Assembly: GCA_036924085.1 (NCBI GenBank)
Contig: JAVGWX010000007.1
Coordinates: forward strand, 72,679,948 to 72,743,947
DNA from: Ariolimax columbianus
Taxonomy: Eukaryota > Mollusca > Gastropoda > Stylommatophora > Arionidae
DNA: 64,000 bases
Direction of reading: 5' to 3'
Position 1 is the stretch's first letter. Each line of letters starts with the position of its first letter. Below are positions 22,441-33,559 of the stretch, in pieces. The notes beneath the pieces were generated by a model, which had not been told where the DNA came from, searched no databases, and saw nothing but the letters and a program-made list of their open reading frames with translations. A program made the position numbers and the translations under genes.

Positions 22441-22590
22441 TCTCTTCTTTTTACTTACATCAACCGTCCTTAGAAATCTCATTTTATAGGATTGGGGTGG
22501 GATTTTATGGGTTCTTGTCATTGCATATGACTCACATCCATAAGTCAAAACTGGTACAAATGTGGAGTAGTATAAAGTCATATTATTTTC
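22440..22590 (-). pseudogene. LINE reverse transcriptase C-terminal scrap
   Basis: The minus-strand frame starting near 22581 reads LYYSTFVPVLTYGCESYAMT and then YKMRFLRTVDVSKKKR. This matches the LY.s.v.P.L.YG.E.W......EMRFLR block that follows the RT domain in many LINEs. Only about 50 codons are recognisable. Confidence 0.7.
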
Positions 22591-22599
22591 CCTAATTAT

Positions 22600-24086
22600 T
22601 TCTTTTCTTCCGAGGAACCCTGTTTAGGGCAAGCGAAAATTATACCAGTTCTGCCGTCTGCGTTCCAGTGTCCGTAAATCCATAACTTAATAACAATCGT
22701 GATACTAGCCCCACACTTGGCGATGAATTAGTATGGCAAGGCACCTTGACACTATAAACTTGGTCCGGTGGACTGCAAGTTGTATTTTCACAATGAACAA
22801 CTTCATCATTGTTGCTTTATCTTTACCGTTTAACTAGAAATGTCTCCCTATTAAACAATAATATAAGTTACGGCGACACAAATTGTTGAGACCAAATAAA
22901 CATGGAACTGCCCAGTAGAGTAAATCCCACAAGTAGTGAATGTGTCACCATTGTTTCATGTTCAATCTGCGTGAACTGAATTCCCGATTTGTATCGACTG
23001 CTAGGGTTCGGAAACGTTCGAGCCATTTCTCAGCGATTCGTCTAATCGATCTTGGTAGGGATAACGCCTCTAGAGCAATGCTGCCATTACTGTACTGTTG
23101 TGCTTTAATATTGCACACAGCGAAGCAATGTGACGTGAGCTAAGAAAGTTTGAGAAACATTGCTTTAACGCTTGCAGAACAGGTAATGCATATTTGAAGA
23201 TGACGACATGCTGGCAGTTAGAAATGATGTTGTTAATCATATTCACAGCTTTTTTAAGCGCTTTAATCTCAGTTGATTAGTTCGTGCAGAATTTATCATC
23301 AGGTTATCAGTGGAATGTATCACCTAATCTTTCTGTGGTTTTCGGGATATGAGAGAAGGATGTGGGTTCTTCCATTCGTGGCAGAATTTGTTGCTCGTTC
23401 CTCTGACACGGTTTCTACTCTCTTAAATGTGTTCTATTTATACCAGTGTGGACATGAAATTTGTTTACATTCAGATCTATATCGCACGTGTGTTGCCACG
23501 GCCGAAAAGGGGCGGTGGCGAAGGATAGTAAAACCATAACCAGCCAGGCAATTAGTAAGAGAGTTGAGCATATGCTCGGCTACACCACGCTGTAAAATAC
23601 TATAAACCACAAATAACAGATGAGAAGATTTCAACATACCACTGCAGTAGGAAGGACTAATTCAAGTTAGTATATTCTTCAATAAATGTATAGAGAGGAT
23701 GGCAGTAAAACTGAACACTAATAATAACTGAAAAGAAACAAATGTTAAAATGCAGGTTTTTTTGCTAAATTAAAGTTATTTATTTGTCTTTAGGTTTCGA
23801 CTTTTGCAGTATTTATGTATTTGTATTACAACGTATCTGTTTATTAATAAATGGGCAACCATCAAATAGTTATCTACAGATAAACAGACATGGAAAAACA
23901 AAATTGCTGGACCTAAACACATTTGCTATAGTTTCATAATTTATTGGAACATAAAACATTTTAACAAACAGTAAATTACACTGAGAAACAGGATATTTCG
24001 TCTATCACAAGACCATATACTTTCAAGCAGCTAAAATAGGTTAAGCAAGTACAAGCTGATAGATCAGATTCTGTGTTAATGTGGAA
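22600..24086. other. unassigned interval with a hAT-like end
   Basis: No gene is supported. The segment 22935-23170 ends in AAAGTTTGAGAAACATTGCT, which resembles a hAT terminal repeat in reverse, and starts with a short CACCATTGTTTCATG. It could be a non-autonomous hAT relic, but the pairing is weak. Confidence 0.3.
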
Positions 24087-24780
24087 TTACTTGCGCATAT
24101 CTTGCAATAGGTTCAAATAGAACTCCTTTTCTTCTGTTGCTATTTTGTTCTGTTCTGTTTTGCACTGTTCTATTTTGTTAAGAATCGACGTCATTGCACT
24201 CAGGGCTGACCCATAGGTGTCCGTCGCTTTCAGCAAATGGCGAAAAGTGTGGATACAGGTAGTTCGTGTAGCTTGTAGATTGTACATATTATTGCCCGGT
24301 ATTTCCAGACACCCCTATCTGTTAGACCCGCGAATGATTTCAAATTCTTGAAATCGCTGGTTCATTGACTGCAGTGTCTTTATTCAAAAGGTGGTCGTTG
24401 ATCAACTTCAAAATGTTACTTCTATCCATTGTTACTTCTATCCATTGTTACTTTTATCCATTGTTACTTCTATCCATTGTTACTTCTATCCATTGTTACT
24501 TCTATCCATTGTTACTTCTATCCATTGTTTATGTCTTCACTGCGTATGCCCCTGAGGCTAGGTTGTCAACTCTTTCATTCTCTCAAACCCCAGCATGGCC
24601 AAGACAGTAGATCCACATCAGCTCCCAGAGGTTCGAGTCTTGCATGTCCACTATCTAATGTCACAGCCAGCCCTTATGCACCTTCCAAAGCAAGGACTGA
24701 GAGTCAGCGACGATTACGAGTGTAACAGATCTTTGTAGAGCAGAGGAGATTGAGGCTGGAGACATTCTCAGGGAGCCAAA
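24087..24780 (-). pseudogene. LINE RNase H and 3'-end fragment
   Basis: Read on the minus strand it gives VIVADSQSLLWKVHKGWL and then a decayed GHAG..ERMKEL block. These correspond to the IIVTDxxxxLxKVxxG and PGHAGxxGNERAD motifs of an RNase H domain. After an expanded tandem array it continues with a stretch aligning at DNA level to 46430-46500 (ATGGATAGAAGTAACATTTT against ATGGATAGAAGTGACATTTT). It ends with an HTFRHLL..TDTYG block aligned to HTLRHLMRETEHLW at 46.6 kb. It is full of frameshifts. The family has further copies at 25105 and 46013. Confidence 0.75.
24413..24535. repeat. 16-bp tandem repeat, about 7-8 copies, inside the LINE relic
   Basis: The plus-strand unit ACTTCTATCCATTGTT is repeated with one C/T variant. 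On the LINE strand the unit is AACAATGGATAGAAGT, and its core ATGGATAGAAGT is present once in the unexpanded homologue at 46434-46445. Confidence 0.95.
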
Positions 24781-25104
24781 TTTGGTTGAGAAAGTATTTG
24801 GATATCTCAACTCAGCATCTCAACTCATACAAGGTCAGGTCAATCTAGGATCAAAACACGACGTGTTGCCATTGTCATGAGTGGGTTTGGATTGGTAATA
24901 TAAGAGAGAGGCAGGGTTGACTTCGAGTTGGAGACAATTGTCAAAGAGGAGTGTGGGTATAGGACAGCCCATGTCCTATATTAACTGGGCCTACTGACAG
25001 GTCAATCGTGAAAGGACATAGGTACCTTGAACAAAATTTACAGTTATGTTTAAAATCTACCCACTCTATTACGGGATACTCGCCGGCGCTACGGAGTTCG
25101 TATA

Positions 25105-25203
25105 TTGTTCTGAGAATCTCTAACAATATGGAGAAGAACTGAGCACTTATGGGTTAAACCGTGTGCAATGACGTTGATTCTTAGACTAAACTAAACTAAA
25201 CTG
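25105..25203 (+). repeat. LINE 3'-end scrap with ACTAA tail
   Basis: GAGCACTTATGGGTTAAACC and GTGCAATGACGTTGATTCTT align to 46645-46690 (GAGCACCTATGGGTATGCCC, GTGCAGTGACATCGATTCTT) and to the reverse of 24170-24230. It ends in ACTAAACTAAACTAAACT, unlike the tails of the other two copies. Confidence 0.8.
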
Positions 25204-25205
25204 AG

Positions 25206-26179
25206 AACCTGGCTAAATTAGTTGCAGGGGTTCCATCAATAGCTTATGCTAAAATCCTATGTTTTAGATTCAAAGATTCAGTTACAATTAGTAGTTTGGT
25301 TTCAACCAAATTGTAAATTATAGACTTGTAATCAATGATTTATCATGTTTTATTATTCGCATAAGTTTTAGAGTTTTTCTATGTTGATGTTCTTATGTCG
25401 ATATTGCGTGAAGTAAAATAGAAGGCACCCCTATCACACGTACAGATAAAATAAAGGAATCCTAGCTCTATTAAATGAAGATAAATTGATTCTCGTGACC
25501 AGGACATTGAATACCTAGACGAACCTGTCACACTGCCCCTATTAAAGAGGTCCCAGATTGCCAACTCAGAGCAGAAGTCACTGCCTCCAACTCCATTCTG
25601 ATACTGGACGTTATTGTCAAGAATGCACCGCTGCGCAATACGATCCTGGCTCTAACTGAAGTAGAGCAACCACAAACGACTTTCTTGGTATTTATTACAG
25701 CATCAGAATCCCGGACATTTTCAATTATTTGTTGCTTAAGTTCGAGGTTGGTTCTCCCACTGTACCAGCCTCTGCATTCTCTTCTCAGAATGTTAATGAC
25801 CGGGTGTGGTAGTCTATCATTTTATCCCCAGTGTGAATTTATTCTTCTCTTTGAAAATAGTCTTTACTGCGGTTACTTGACTTATCGATCTCTCTGCGTG
25901 TGCCATCAATAACATATGTGTCCTGATTCTTTTCCCCTTAATATGTGCAATATCCATGTGCAATTAGGCTCTCTTGTCTGCGACTACGCGCATGCACGCT
26001 TTGGTCTGGGCCAGTGCAAACATAGTCTTACCATAAAGCAGTTCCAGTATGAATCTCAACTTCACGATGTAGGTATTCCTAGTGCGGCTATCAATGTACA
26101 TATTACTATATGATGTATATATGATATGCACATTTTACTGCAAGATGATTCAAGCATTCGCTGTAACAGGATACAAGAA
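25206..26179. other. unassigned interval
   Basis: Several short frames (25379-25564 minus, 25685-25912 plus, 25916-26113 plus) show no motif. I see nothing supportable. Confidence 0.4.
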
Positions 26180-26182
26180 TGT

Positions 26183-26385
26183 TGACGATCGTCTGGATGG
26201 GAGAGTGGTTAAGGCTTTTGTCTCTCCCAAAGTAGCTCCTATCTTAGGTGGATCACGTCTACCCAGTTGTATATGGGTAAATGACTTATACCCAGAGGTA
26301 AGGTTTTCGACTCGGGTGCTGAAGGTCGTGAGTTCAAATCACGAAGGAGACCGTGATTTTTTCGTTGGGTCATCTGGTAAAAATT
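26183..26385 (+). repeat. tRNA-like SINE head, rearranged
   Basis: A GAGAGTGGTTAAGGCTTTTG A-box region is followed about 100 bp later by a GTGAGTTCAAATCACGAAGG B-box region, with a second A-box-like GAGGTAAGGTTTTCGACTC between. The spacing is too large for a tRNA but fits a SINE with a duplicated or interrupted head. Confidence 0.5.
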
Positions 26386-26390
26386 GCCCT

Positions 26391-27044
26391 TGATCTCTGA
26401 GGAGTGATGTCGGACACCCGTGATCAGTGGTGCGCTCGTTAAAAATCCCTTGGCAATTGGAAATCGCAAAGACTAGGTTTAACGGCTGCTGCTCCGACAA
26501 AATTCAAGTTAAAAATCTGCTCAAATTATTCTTAGGATTCTCGCCCCACAGAGAATATGTCGCAAAGAGGAGACTGTGTGGCTATAACATGCGGTCTTGG
26601 TTATGTGGTTAGTGGAGCCGCATAGATGACGCCTGACAAGCTGCGAGTCTATCTTGCTCTAACTTTACGCTTCCACCGCCACCACCAGTACCAAAAAGGC
26701 GTTCGTATATTCCAGGGGCAACCAATCTAACGGTTGGAAACAGATACTGGGATTGGCCTTACAAGTCGCCAGCGGATTCTCGCTTGCCAAAAATAAATGC
26801 AACAAAGGAGGTCACACCTCCCTACGACGTTTAATGACACAATTGGACTGAAGATAGACAGACAGACAGATAGACAGACAGACTTACAGTTTGGGAAGAC
26901 ATAACAGCATGTATAGGAATGGCACGCCACGTGACACAAAGATGAGACTAAGCACAAAGACGTCTGTCACACTTTTTTCATTGACGACCGTTCAGTTATG
27001 ACCTTAATCCTTTCATTGTATTTGAAGAGATTTTAGCAGAGAAA
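26391..27044. other. unassigned interval with a CAGA microsatellite
   Basis: A short (CAGA/TAGA)n tract lies at about 26853-26883. I see nothing else recognisable. Confidence 0.5.
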
Positions 27045-28250
27045 TGAAATATGAAAGATATCTGCTCATTAACAAAGAAAATGTATATACAGACAGACAA
27101 ACCAATCAAAGATGGAGAAGGCAGGATATTGACATCATCGGAGAAACAACAAATACGATGGGTTGAGTATTTCAAAGAAAGTCAAAACAGACCTCTACCA
27201 AATGAAGACCAAACATCCTACCAGCAGAGTAGACCCTTAACTTAGACGGGAACCCACCAAGTAAGAAAGAAATTCAAAGGGCCATATCCAAATTCTAGAA
27301 AGAGAAAGCGGCAAAAGCCATAATGACAGATATAGATAAAGCCACTGATACTTTGCAAGGATTATTCAAGAAAATATAGGAAGAGGAGAGGGCGAACAGA
27401 ATGGAAAAAAGGACAACTAAAACTGCCTAAGAAGGCGGAGCTGGTAGATTGCAGCAATTATAGATGGATTACATTGCTGTCGGTGCCAGGCAAGATATTC
27501 AACAGAATAATCTTGGACAGATTAAAAACTGAAGTAGGTAAAATGCTCAGAGAGGAACAGGCAGGATTTCGTCAGGGAAGATCATACACAGATCATACAG
27601 CTACGCTACGCATCACAGTAGAACAAAGAATTGAATGAAAATCATCCATATACGCAAATATTATAGACTATCAAAAAACGTTTGACAGTGTGGATCGAAG
27701 TAACTATGGCAACTGCTGAGACACTATGGGATACCAGAGAAGTACATAACGCTCATCCAGAATATGTACAAAGACACAGTTAGTGGAGTGGTACATGAAG
27801 GAGTACTGATTGACAGCTTCGGGGTGCAAACAGGGGTGAGACAGGGATGCCTGCTCTCACCTTTCCTGTTCTTGTTGGCTATAGATTGGATAATGAAGAC
27901 ATCGATCTAAAGAAAAAAAAAAAACTGGTATTCAGTGGACACTATTGTCACTATTGGAGGGGACCTGGAAGCCAACAACAGCCATTTGAACAACAAATTA
28001 AGCGAAGGAAATAGGCTGGATAAGACATACCCTGTGGACGGCACAGTCTAACATAGCCAGACAGACTCTTTCATGGAATCCTCAGGGGAAAAGAGAGAGA
28101 GGTAGACCCAAAAATACGCGGAGAAGAGAATGGGAGACGGAGCTAAAATTAAATAATGAGACCTGGAGAGAGGTAGAAAAACAGGACAGGACCGTGTACG
28201 CTGGCGAGATGTTATCGATGGCCTATGCACCGAGAGGAGCGATGGACTTT
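27045..28250 (+). pseudogene. LINE reverse transcriptase and C-terminal relic
   Basis: It starts with SSEKQQIRWVEYFKE (the conserved R-W-x-E-Y-F block before the RT). Then come LPKKAELVDCSNYRWITLLS, a LREEQAGFRQGRSYTDH block, IIDYQKTFDSVDRSNY (motif A; its Asp is retained) and a GVRQGCLLSPFLFLLAIDW block (motif B). The FADD motif is missing. The 3' part (28060-28245) reads RQTLSWNPQGKRERGRPKNT then TWREVEKQDR, a typical C-terminal GRPK tail. Stops and shifts occur throughout. It ends in a short TATACA-rich tail. Confidence 0.85.
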
Positions 28251-28325
28251 GTTATATATATACATACATATACACAAATATAAATTTGAGGGAAATCTAT
28301 TAAAGCTCGAATGAAACACATATTC

Positions 28326-28690
28326 GGGATCAAGACACTGAGCAGCGCACGAGCTGCAGCGGTCAGCGACCCATAGCTTACTGCTAGCATCAGGGCCAGC
28401 GAACCAGAGCTGCCAAGACCCTTCTACACCTCCATGCGGTGATCCTGGATAACATGCTGCAACAGAGCAGACTGGCTAAGGAGAAGAGATCGAACAGGGA
28501 ATGCTAACCCGGTACTCAAAAAATGCTTGCTGAAGTCGGATGTGTTGGACCGAAATGTGCAAATATCGCAGTCAAGCTGTAAACTACGACACAACGTATT
28601 CCTTTCTCTGGACTACATTCTGCTACTTAAGCCATTTTAGGGTTTGATAGCGTTAGATTGAGAATGTACGAAGCCAAGCCAAGCCAAGCC
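28326..28690 (+). repeat. SINE-A copy 4, full length, perfect TSD
   Basis: A complete copy from GGGATCAAGACACTGAGCAG to a (GCCAA)n tail. The 12-bp duplication AAACACATATTC flanks it exactly at 28314-28325 and 28691-28702, which fixes both ends of the element. Confidence 0.95.
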
Positions 28691-28702
28691 AAACACATAT
28701 TC

Positions 28703-29871
28703 CATAACTTTTTTACGAAATTGACAATCCCCTGTTGTTGTCACTTAAAGGAGTACATATTTAGACAGAACAGAGTCCCTCAAGTAAGTTAATATGTATC
28801 ATCTTTACTATAAGCATAAGTGACATGAAATGTTAAGTATACAATATTTACACAAGTGAGGATGTCTTAATGTAGATACTTGAAATGTACTGGGTAACCT
28901 TTCGCCTTTATACTATTCATTAACCCTGGGTGGTCCAACGTCTCTAATCCCAAGAGCCAATAATATACAGTTCTCGAGCCATTAACAATAATATATATAT
29001 TCTGAATGTCATAGAGTACTGACATCTCACGGGAGTACTTATATTTCACAAGATGTCATTGAAATGTTAACATTAAGAGCCCTACCTCAGACAGAATAGT
29101 TTTGGACGATGCCTTCAGACAGTAGAACATTGTGTTTGACTGAATGTTTTAGTTATCCATATAAGGAAATACATATTTCTTGTACGAGCTTCTTGTACAC
29201 ATCTTTACATGGGTCCACATTTCTGCAGTATGGCTGCATCTTGTAAGCTACTTGGGTAGTCAATATTGAACTGATATTAAAACAAAATATACTGTTTGTA
29301 ACTCTGAATTTGAATTACTGTTTGTTTATAAACTGTATTTTTTCAACAAATTATTAAAACTGCGGCACATCAAACATGCTGAATAAAGATAAAATATAAT
29401 AAAATAGTGCAAGAGACAGCGGATGAAAATAGAAAACTTACGATGAACAGAAATCCAATATTGTCTTAGCTTGGCCACAATTTGGGACATGTTGGACCAG
29501 TTCAAGTTCTCCTTGCAAATCAAGTAATGAACAAGAGATCTTGCATAGGGCGGCCAATGAATACCTTCCGTATACAGACTTTCAGGAATGTTGTGGTAAA
29601 ATCCTTCTCCGAACGCAGGACAATAAAAGCAGAGATAGAATGAGATTTAGAGCATTCAAAACCAGCCCAAGGATTGAAAACACGTCGAGAACGGCGACAT
29701 TGAACTATGTGCATCTGCGATTTATTAAAAAAATATATGGTAAGCTGTTGAACTAAAATGCTACAGGAATGTGCTCAAACTACCATGAATAGCGATAAGG
29801 TATGAATAGCGGTATGAATAAGGTATGAATAGCGATGAAGATATCCTTTAAAAACCGTATATCGAGAACAA
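28703..29871. other. unassigned interval
   Basis: No family is recognised. A short imperfect repeat of GGTATGAATAGCG lies at about 29797-29840. Confidence 0.4.
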
Positions 29872-30114
29872 TTGGCTAGAACACAATATCTTGTCCAGAA
29901 AATTACAATAGTTTGGTCCAATCAAACGCCACAATGGCCTGAAGAGAATATACTGCAGGGTATTGTGCCGGAACAGCGGGACGGAGGCAGACCGAGGAGA
30001 AGCTTGACAGAAGACATCATGGAGGTCCTGAAGACGACAGCGAAAGAGGCGGGAGTTCTGTCAGAGATTAAGAGTCTTACAGATCGGCTGTTGTCAGAGC
30101 GACGTTCTGCTTAG
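29872..30114 (+). pseudogene. LINE C-terminal scrap
   Basis: The 80-codon frame contains QRDGGRPRRSLTEDIMEVLK followed by a TTAKEAG..SLTDR stretch. This is the GRPR..W..DI..L......A.DR pattern at the C-terminus of many LINE ORF2 proteins. The usual Trp is replaced by Leu. It abuts a different LINE relic on the opposite strand. Confidence 0.55.
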
Positions 30115-31010
30115 AACATGATAATGATGTTAAACTTTGAGCTAGCTTGTCAATAAATTCGCTTGTATTTTTGCATATACATGTCTTGACTTCTTTGTCT
30201 GTAACAGTATAATTGCTCTGTGCTTCTGCTTTGGTGGCTCGGGTTCGGCAATTGTTGAGTATATATTTCTTCTTTTTCCTTTCTTCTATTTTATGCAATG
30301 TCTCTGGTGTGATCCCTTCTTTGTGTTGGTTTCTCTTGAATCTCCCAGTTTCTTCACATGTCTTATTCCACATCTCTTTAACCTGATCCCACATACTATT
30401 AATGTACATTTCTTCATCCTCAATAGCTCTTGGCAGCACTTGGTATCTGCTATTAAGTTTTAAGCTAAATTATGTCTTCTTCTGCTTGTGTTGTAATAAG
30501 TGTACGTTATATCTTGTTCTCCTTGCGCCCTCTACGGGATACTTATTTAGTTTGAGCTGCAAAATACCCAGCAACATGTGTTGGTCTGACGCTACATCTG
30601 CACCTCGTTTTACTCTTACATCTTGTAGTGTACTTCTGACTGACACAGATGTGATCAATGTGATTTTCCGTTACATAGTCTGGAGAGCTCCATTTGGCCT
30701 TATGTATCTTTTTATGTGGAAACATGCTTCCTCCAATTATCATGTTGTGTAGCGCACATAACTCTGCAAACATTTCTCTATTTTCGTTCATCTGCTCTAT
30801 TCCTTATCTTCCAATAATCTGTTCGTAACCTGGGATGTCTGCTCCCACTTTAGCATTGAAGTCTTCCTATAAATTAAAAGATCGTTCTTTTTCTATGTGT
30901 CAAGGAGCTCTTCCAGCTTGTTGTACAACTCTTGCTTTTTATCATCGTTGGCCTCGTTAGTTGGGGCATAGCTCTCACATAGTGCCTGCTATCAAAGAAC
31001 GGAATGCTGT
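30100..31010 (-). pseudogene. LINE endonuclease C-terminal half and linker relic
   Basis: The minus strand from about 31010 reads YAPTNEANDDKKQELYNKLE, then an EDFNAKVGADIPG block (the GDFN motif). After it come NENREMFAELCALHNMIIGG, SMFPHKKIHKAKWSSPDYV and TENHIDHICVS, and then RVKRGADVASDQHM, where the catalytic SDHH-type block reads SDQH. The 30077-30439 frame is the linker towards the RT (WDQVKEMWNKTCEE..TLHKIEERKKKK). An endonuclease with the FPHK.IHK and RGADV..DHH signature is typical of the RTE-like LINE group. It is broken by shifts. Confidence 0.85.
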
Positions 31011-31127
31011 TGAGCGTCTGTTTTGTTGATGTTTCTTTCTTTTCTTAATAAAGACTTTCTGCAAAAGATATTTCTAAGGACATGCTTTCTTTTTTATTTT
31101 CTTTTTTTTTTGAGGGAGAAGTGTTTG

Positions 31128-32030
31128 TAGCATAAAGCGGTGCATAACTGTGTCGATACATTTTCTCAAGGACGCTCACTCGTTGCTTATGAAGTACGAC
31201 CTGGTCGTCTTGTTCAAAATGTAACAGAAGCATATATATCACAGATCTGGGAAGATCATTCGAGCTGATAGGCGAGTAACGATATACAGTGTAGACTGCA
31301 ACTACATCAGTGTGTTTGCATGGTTTTGTCAACAGTATAATGCATGATCGATTGAATTTCTGGAAGTGTGATCCCGGTAGATATAGAAACAATTGACTGT
31401 TGAACAAAAACGTTAAGCAAATGAGACTGTCGGTGCAGCATATTTGCCGGTATACAGATGAATAAGCAAACATGCTTAACAGGATTGTTACTTTTGATAA
31501 TGCGTGCATCACCACTACCAACTTGAATCAAAACGTGCTTCAAGGGAATTGAAGCCCCCTTCTTCATCTTCTGCCAAGAAATTCAAGGTTAAGTCGTCAG
31601 TAAGGAAGGCTATGCTAATAGTGTTTTGGAATTCAAACTCAGTGCTGTTAAACAATTTCCAAATAAATATGAGTAAAATATGAAGTAAATGGTGTATCAT
31701 ACTGTTAGCTGTAAGTTCTATTGGCGCTTCTATTGGTCTGCTGACTAGATCAATGCTCTATTCCATCACGGCAGTGCTTTGCCAAATATGGCTCATTTGA
31801 ACGAGGAAAAAGTCCACCAACTAGACCTTATAGCCCTAACTTAGCTCTGAGCAATTTCCATCTGTTTAGTGTAGTGCTTAAGACCCACCTTGGTAGTAGA
31901 TGTTTCGCGAATTTCGAAGCGGTTGAGCGTGAAGTGCATATGTGGCTGAGACAGCAGAAGAAAACTGTTATTTTGCAGGTTTTAGTTTACTGGTAAAGCC
32001 GTGTTGTAAGTGTATCATTGATGAAATGAA
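31128..32030 (+). pseudogene. mariner transposase relic 1
   Basis: Across three frames the order is VRPGRLVQNVTEAYIS (linker before the second HTH), DRRVTIYSVDCNYIS (second HTH), IMHDRLNFWKCD, MRLSVQHICRYTDE, and MLNRIVTFDNAC. The last is the TGDET block, with the first Asp kept. HHYQLESKRASRE, AKKFKVKSSVRKAMLIVFW, FHHGSALPNMAHL (HDNARPH block, Asp changed to His) and RPYSPNLALSNFHLF (SPDLAPSDFHLF block, both Asp changed to Asn) follow, then LKTHLGSRCF. The DD34D triad is therefore destroyed. The N-terminal roughly 40 residues and the terminal repeats were not identified. This relic is clearly different in sequence from the one at 34.8-36.05 kb. Confidence 0.85.
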
Positions 32031-32150
32031 ATTATCTTGAGCTGTAAGAGGCAATGTAAGCGCAATAATAAATGGTTGTCATGTTCGTATCTCAAATAAT
32101 TTGTTTGTAAATTGTCATTTATGATATTTTTACGGACTTGCCCTCGTGGA

Positions 32151-32160
32151 GTATGTGTGT

Positions 32161-32256
<96 letters not shown>
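32151..32256. repeat. (GT)n microsatellite
   Basis: About 106 bp of GT with rare GTAT and GTGC interruptions. The 'proteins' read from it and the adjoining TA tract are artefacts. Confidence 0.99.
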
Positions 32257-32259
<3 letters not shown>

Positions 32260-32304
32260 TATGTACTGTTATATATACATACATATATATATTTATTTTT
32301 TTTT

Positions 32305-32307
<3 letters not shown>

Positions 32308-32391
<84 letters not shown>
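32308..32391. repeat. (TA)n microsatellite
   Basis: About 84 bp of uninterrupted TA preceded by a T-run. Confidence 0.99.
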
Positions 32392-32393
<2 letters not shown>

Positions 32394-32511
32394 TCCCACA
32401 CACACACTTTTAATAAATGAAATGCATCCGTTTAAAATACACTGAGACATGGGTATATTTCTTGCAAACATTGACAGTGCAACAGAGAGAGATAAAGAGA
32501 ATGAGAGACAG

Positions 32512-32514
<3 letters not shown>

Positions 32515-32553
<39 letters not shown>
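32515..32553. repeat. (GA)n microsatellite
   Basis: About 39 bp of pure GA following a looser GAGA-rich lead-in from about 32483. Three different dinucleotide tracts lie within 400 bp. Confidence 0.98.
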
Positions 32554-32555
<2 letters not shown>

Positions 32556-32559
32556 GCTG

Positions 32560-33559
32560 TTGGATAATTAATTTTACATAATTGATGTTATTCAAATATA
32601 CATCAACATTAAAAGTTACCCCTATGGACAGGAAGTTTTTCACGTTGAACCTCGCCAGGGAGCATGTGACCTGAACAAGAAATGCATTCCTCAGGTGTAT
32701 GTTACTGGTTCATAACGTTTCAAGTTTTATTTTTCTTATGTTCACCAGCAACAGATCATAAATAGTAAATAGGACAGACAGGTGAGGAAAAGCATAATGA
32801 CTTTCGCATGCCAGACAGAGCCACTTTTTATGACAACTGTGATTGACAGATTGTGTGTTACTGATGTCATACTTATCATGCGACATCATTGATGTTATTC
32901 TACTTATAGTATCACGATTATTGGCTTGTTTTTTTTTGTTAATTTTATTATTGATTACGAGAAATACCTACCTTACGGCATTCTTGTGTCGCTTTCTGGG
33001 TTAAAATGTTAATACCTTTTCTAAATTCCATAGTCCCCGACTAATACACTGGACGGGCGAACTAGTTCAGGCAAATTATGGGGTTTCGTGTTGTTTGGCT
33101 CTTTTCTAGTGTCGAGGATGTGTGGTCAATTTAATGTAGGGATTCCAGCCCGTACTCTACTTACGGGTTTTTTTTTGTTCTGTCGCCTATTTTATTTTGT
33201 TCTCTCTAAAGCACCCGTGATTTTTTGTTGAGGAAGTAATATCTAGATACATTCAGTGAGCTCAGATACATGGGTTGTTTAATGTCGTGTCAACTTCTTT
33301 TATAATGGTCTCATGTGTCTTCACGAGTGTGGCCGTTTTATTGCTGTTCTTCCGTAGAACAGAATATTAGCCTGTTATGTATTTGTTAAGAAAGAGCTAG
33401 ATGGCAGGGTGTGGGACATATCTAGCATACCTACATATGAAAGAACTAATTTTAGATATACATGCCATTAAATGCAACTAGAATACAGTCTCAACGCAAC
33501 ACTAGTCAACACTAATCAATCTCAACATAAAAAAATCAAAAAATAAAAAGTTTAAAAAA
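32560..33559. other. unassigned interval
   Basis: No gene or repeat family is recognised in about 1 kb. Confidence 0.45.

Noticed and set aside
32015..32420. Cys-Val and Tyr-Ile rich frames of 91-130 codons
   Set aside because: Translations of (GT)n and (TA)n microsatellites.
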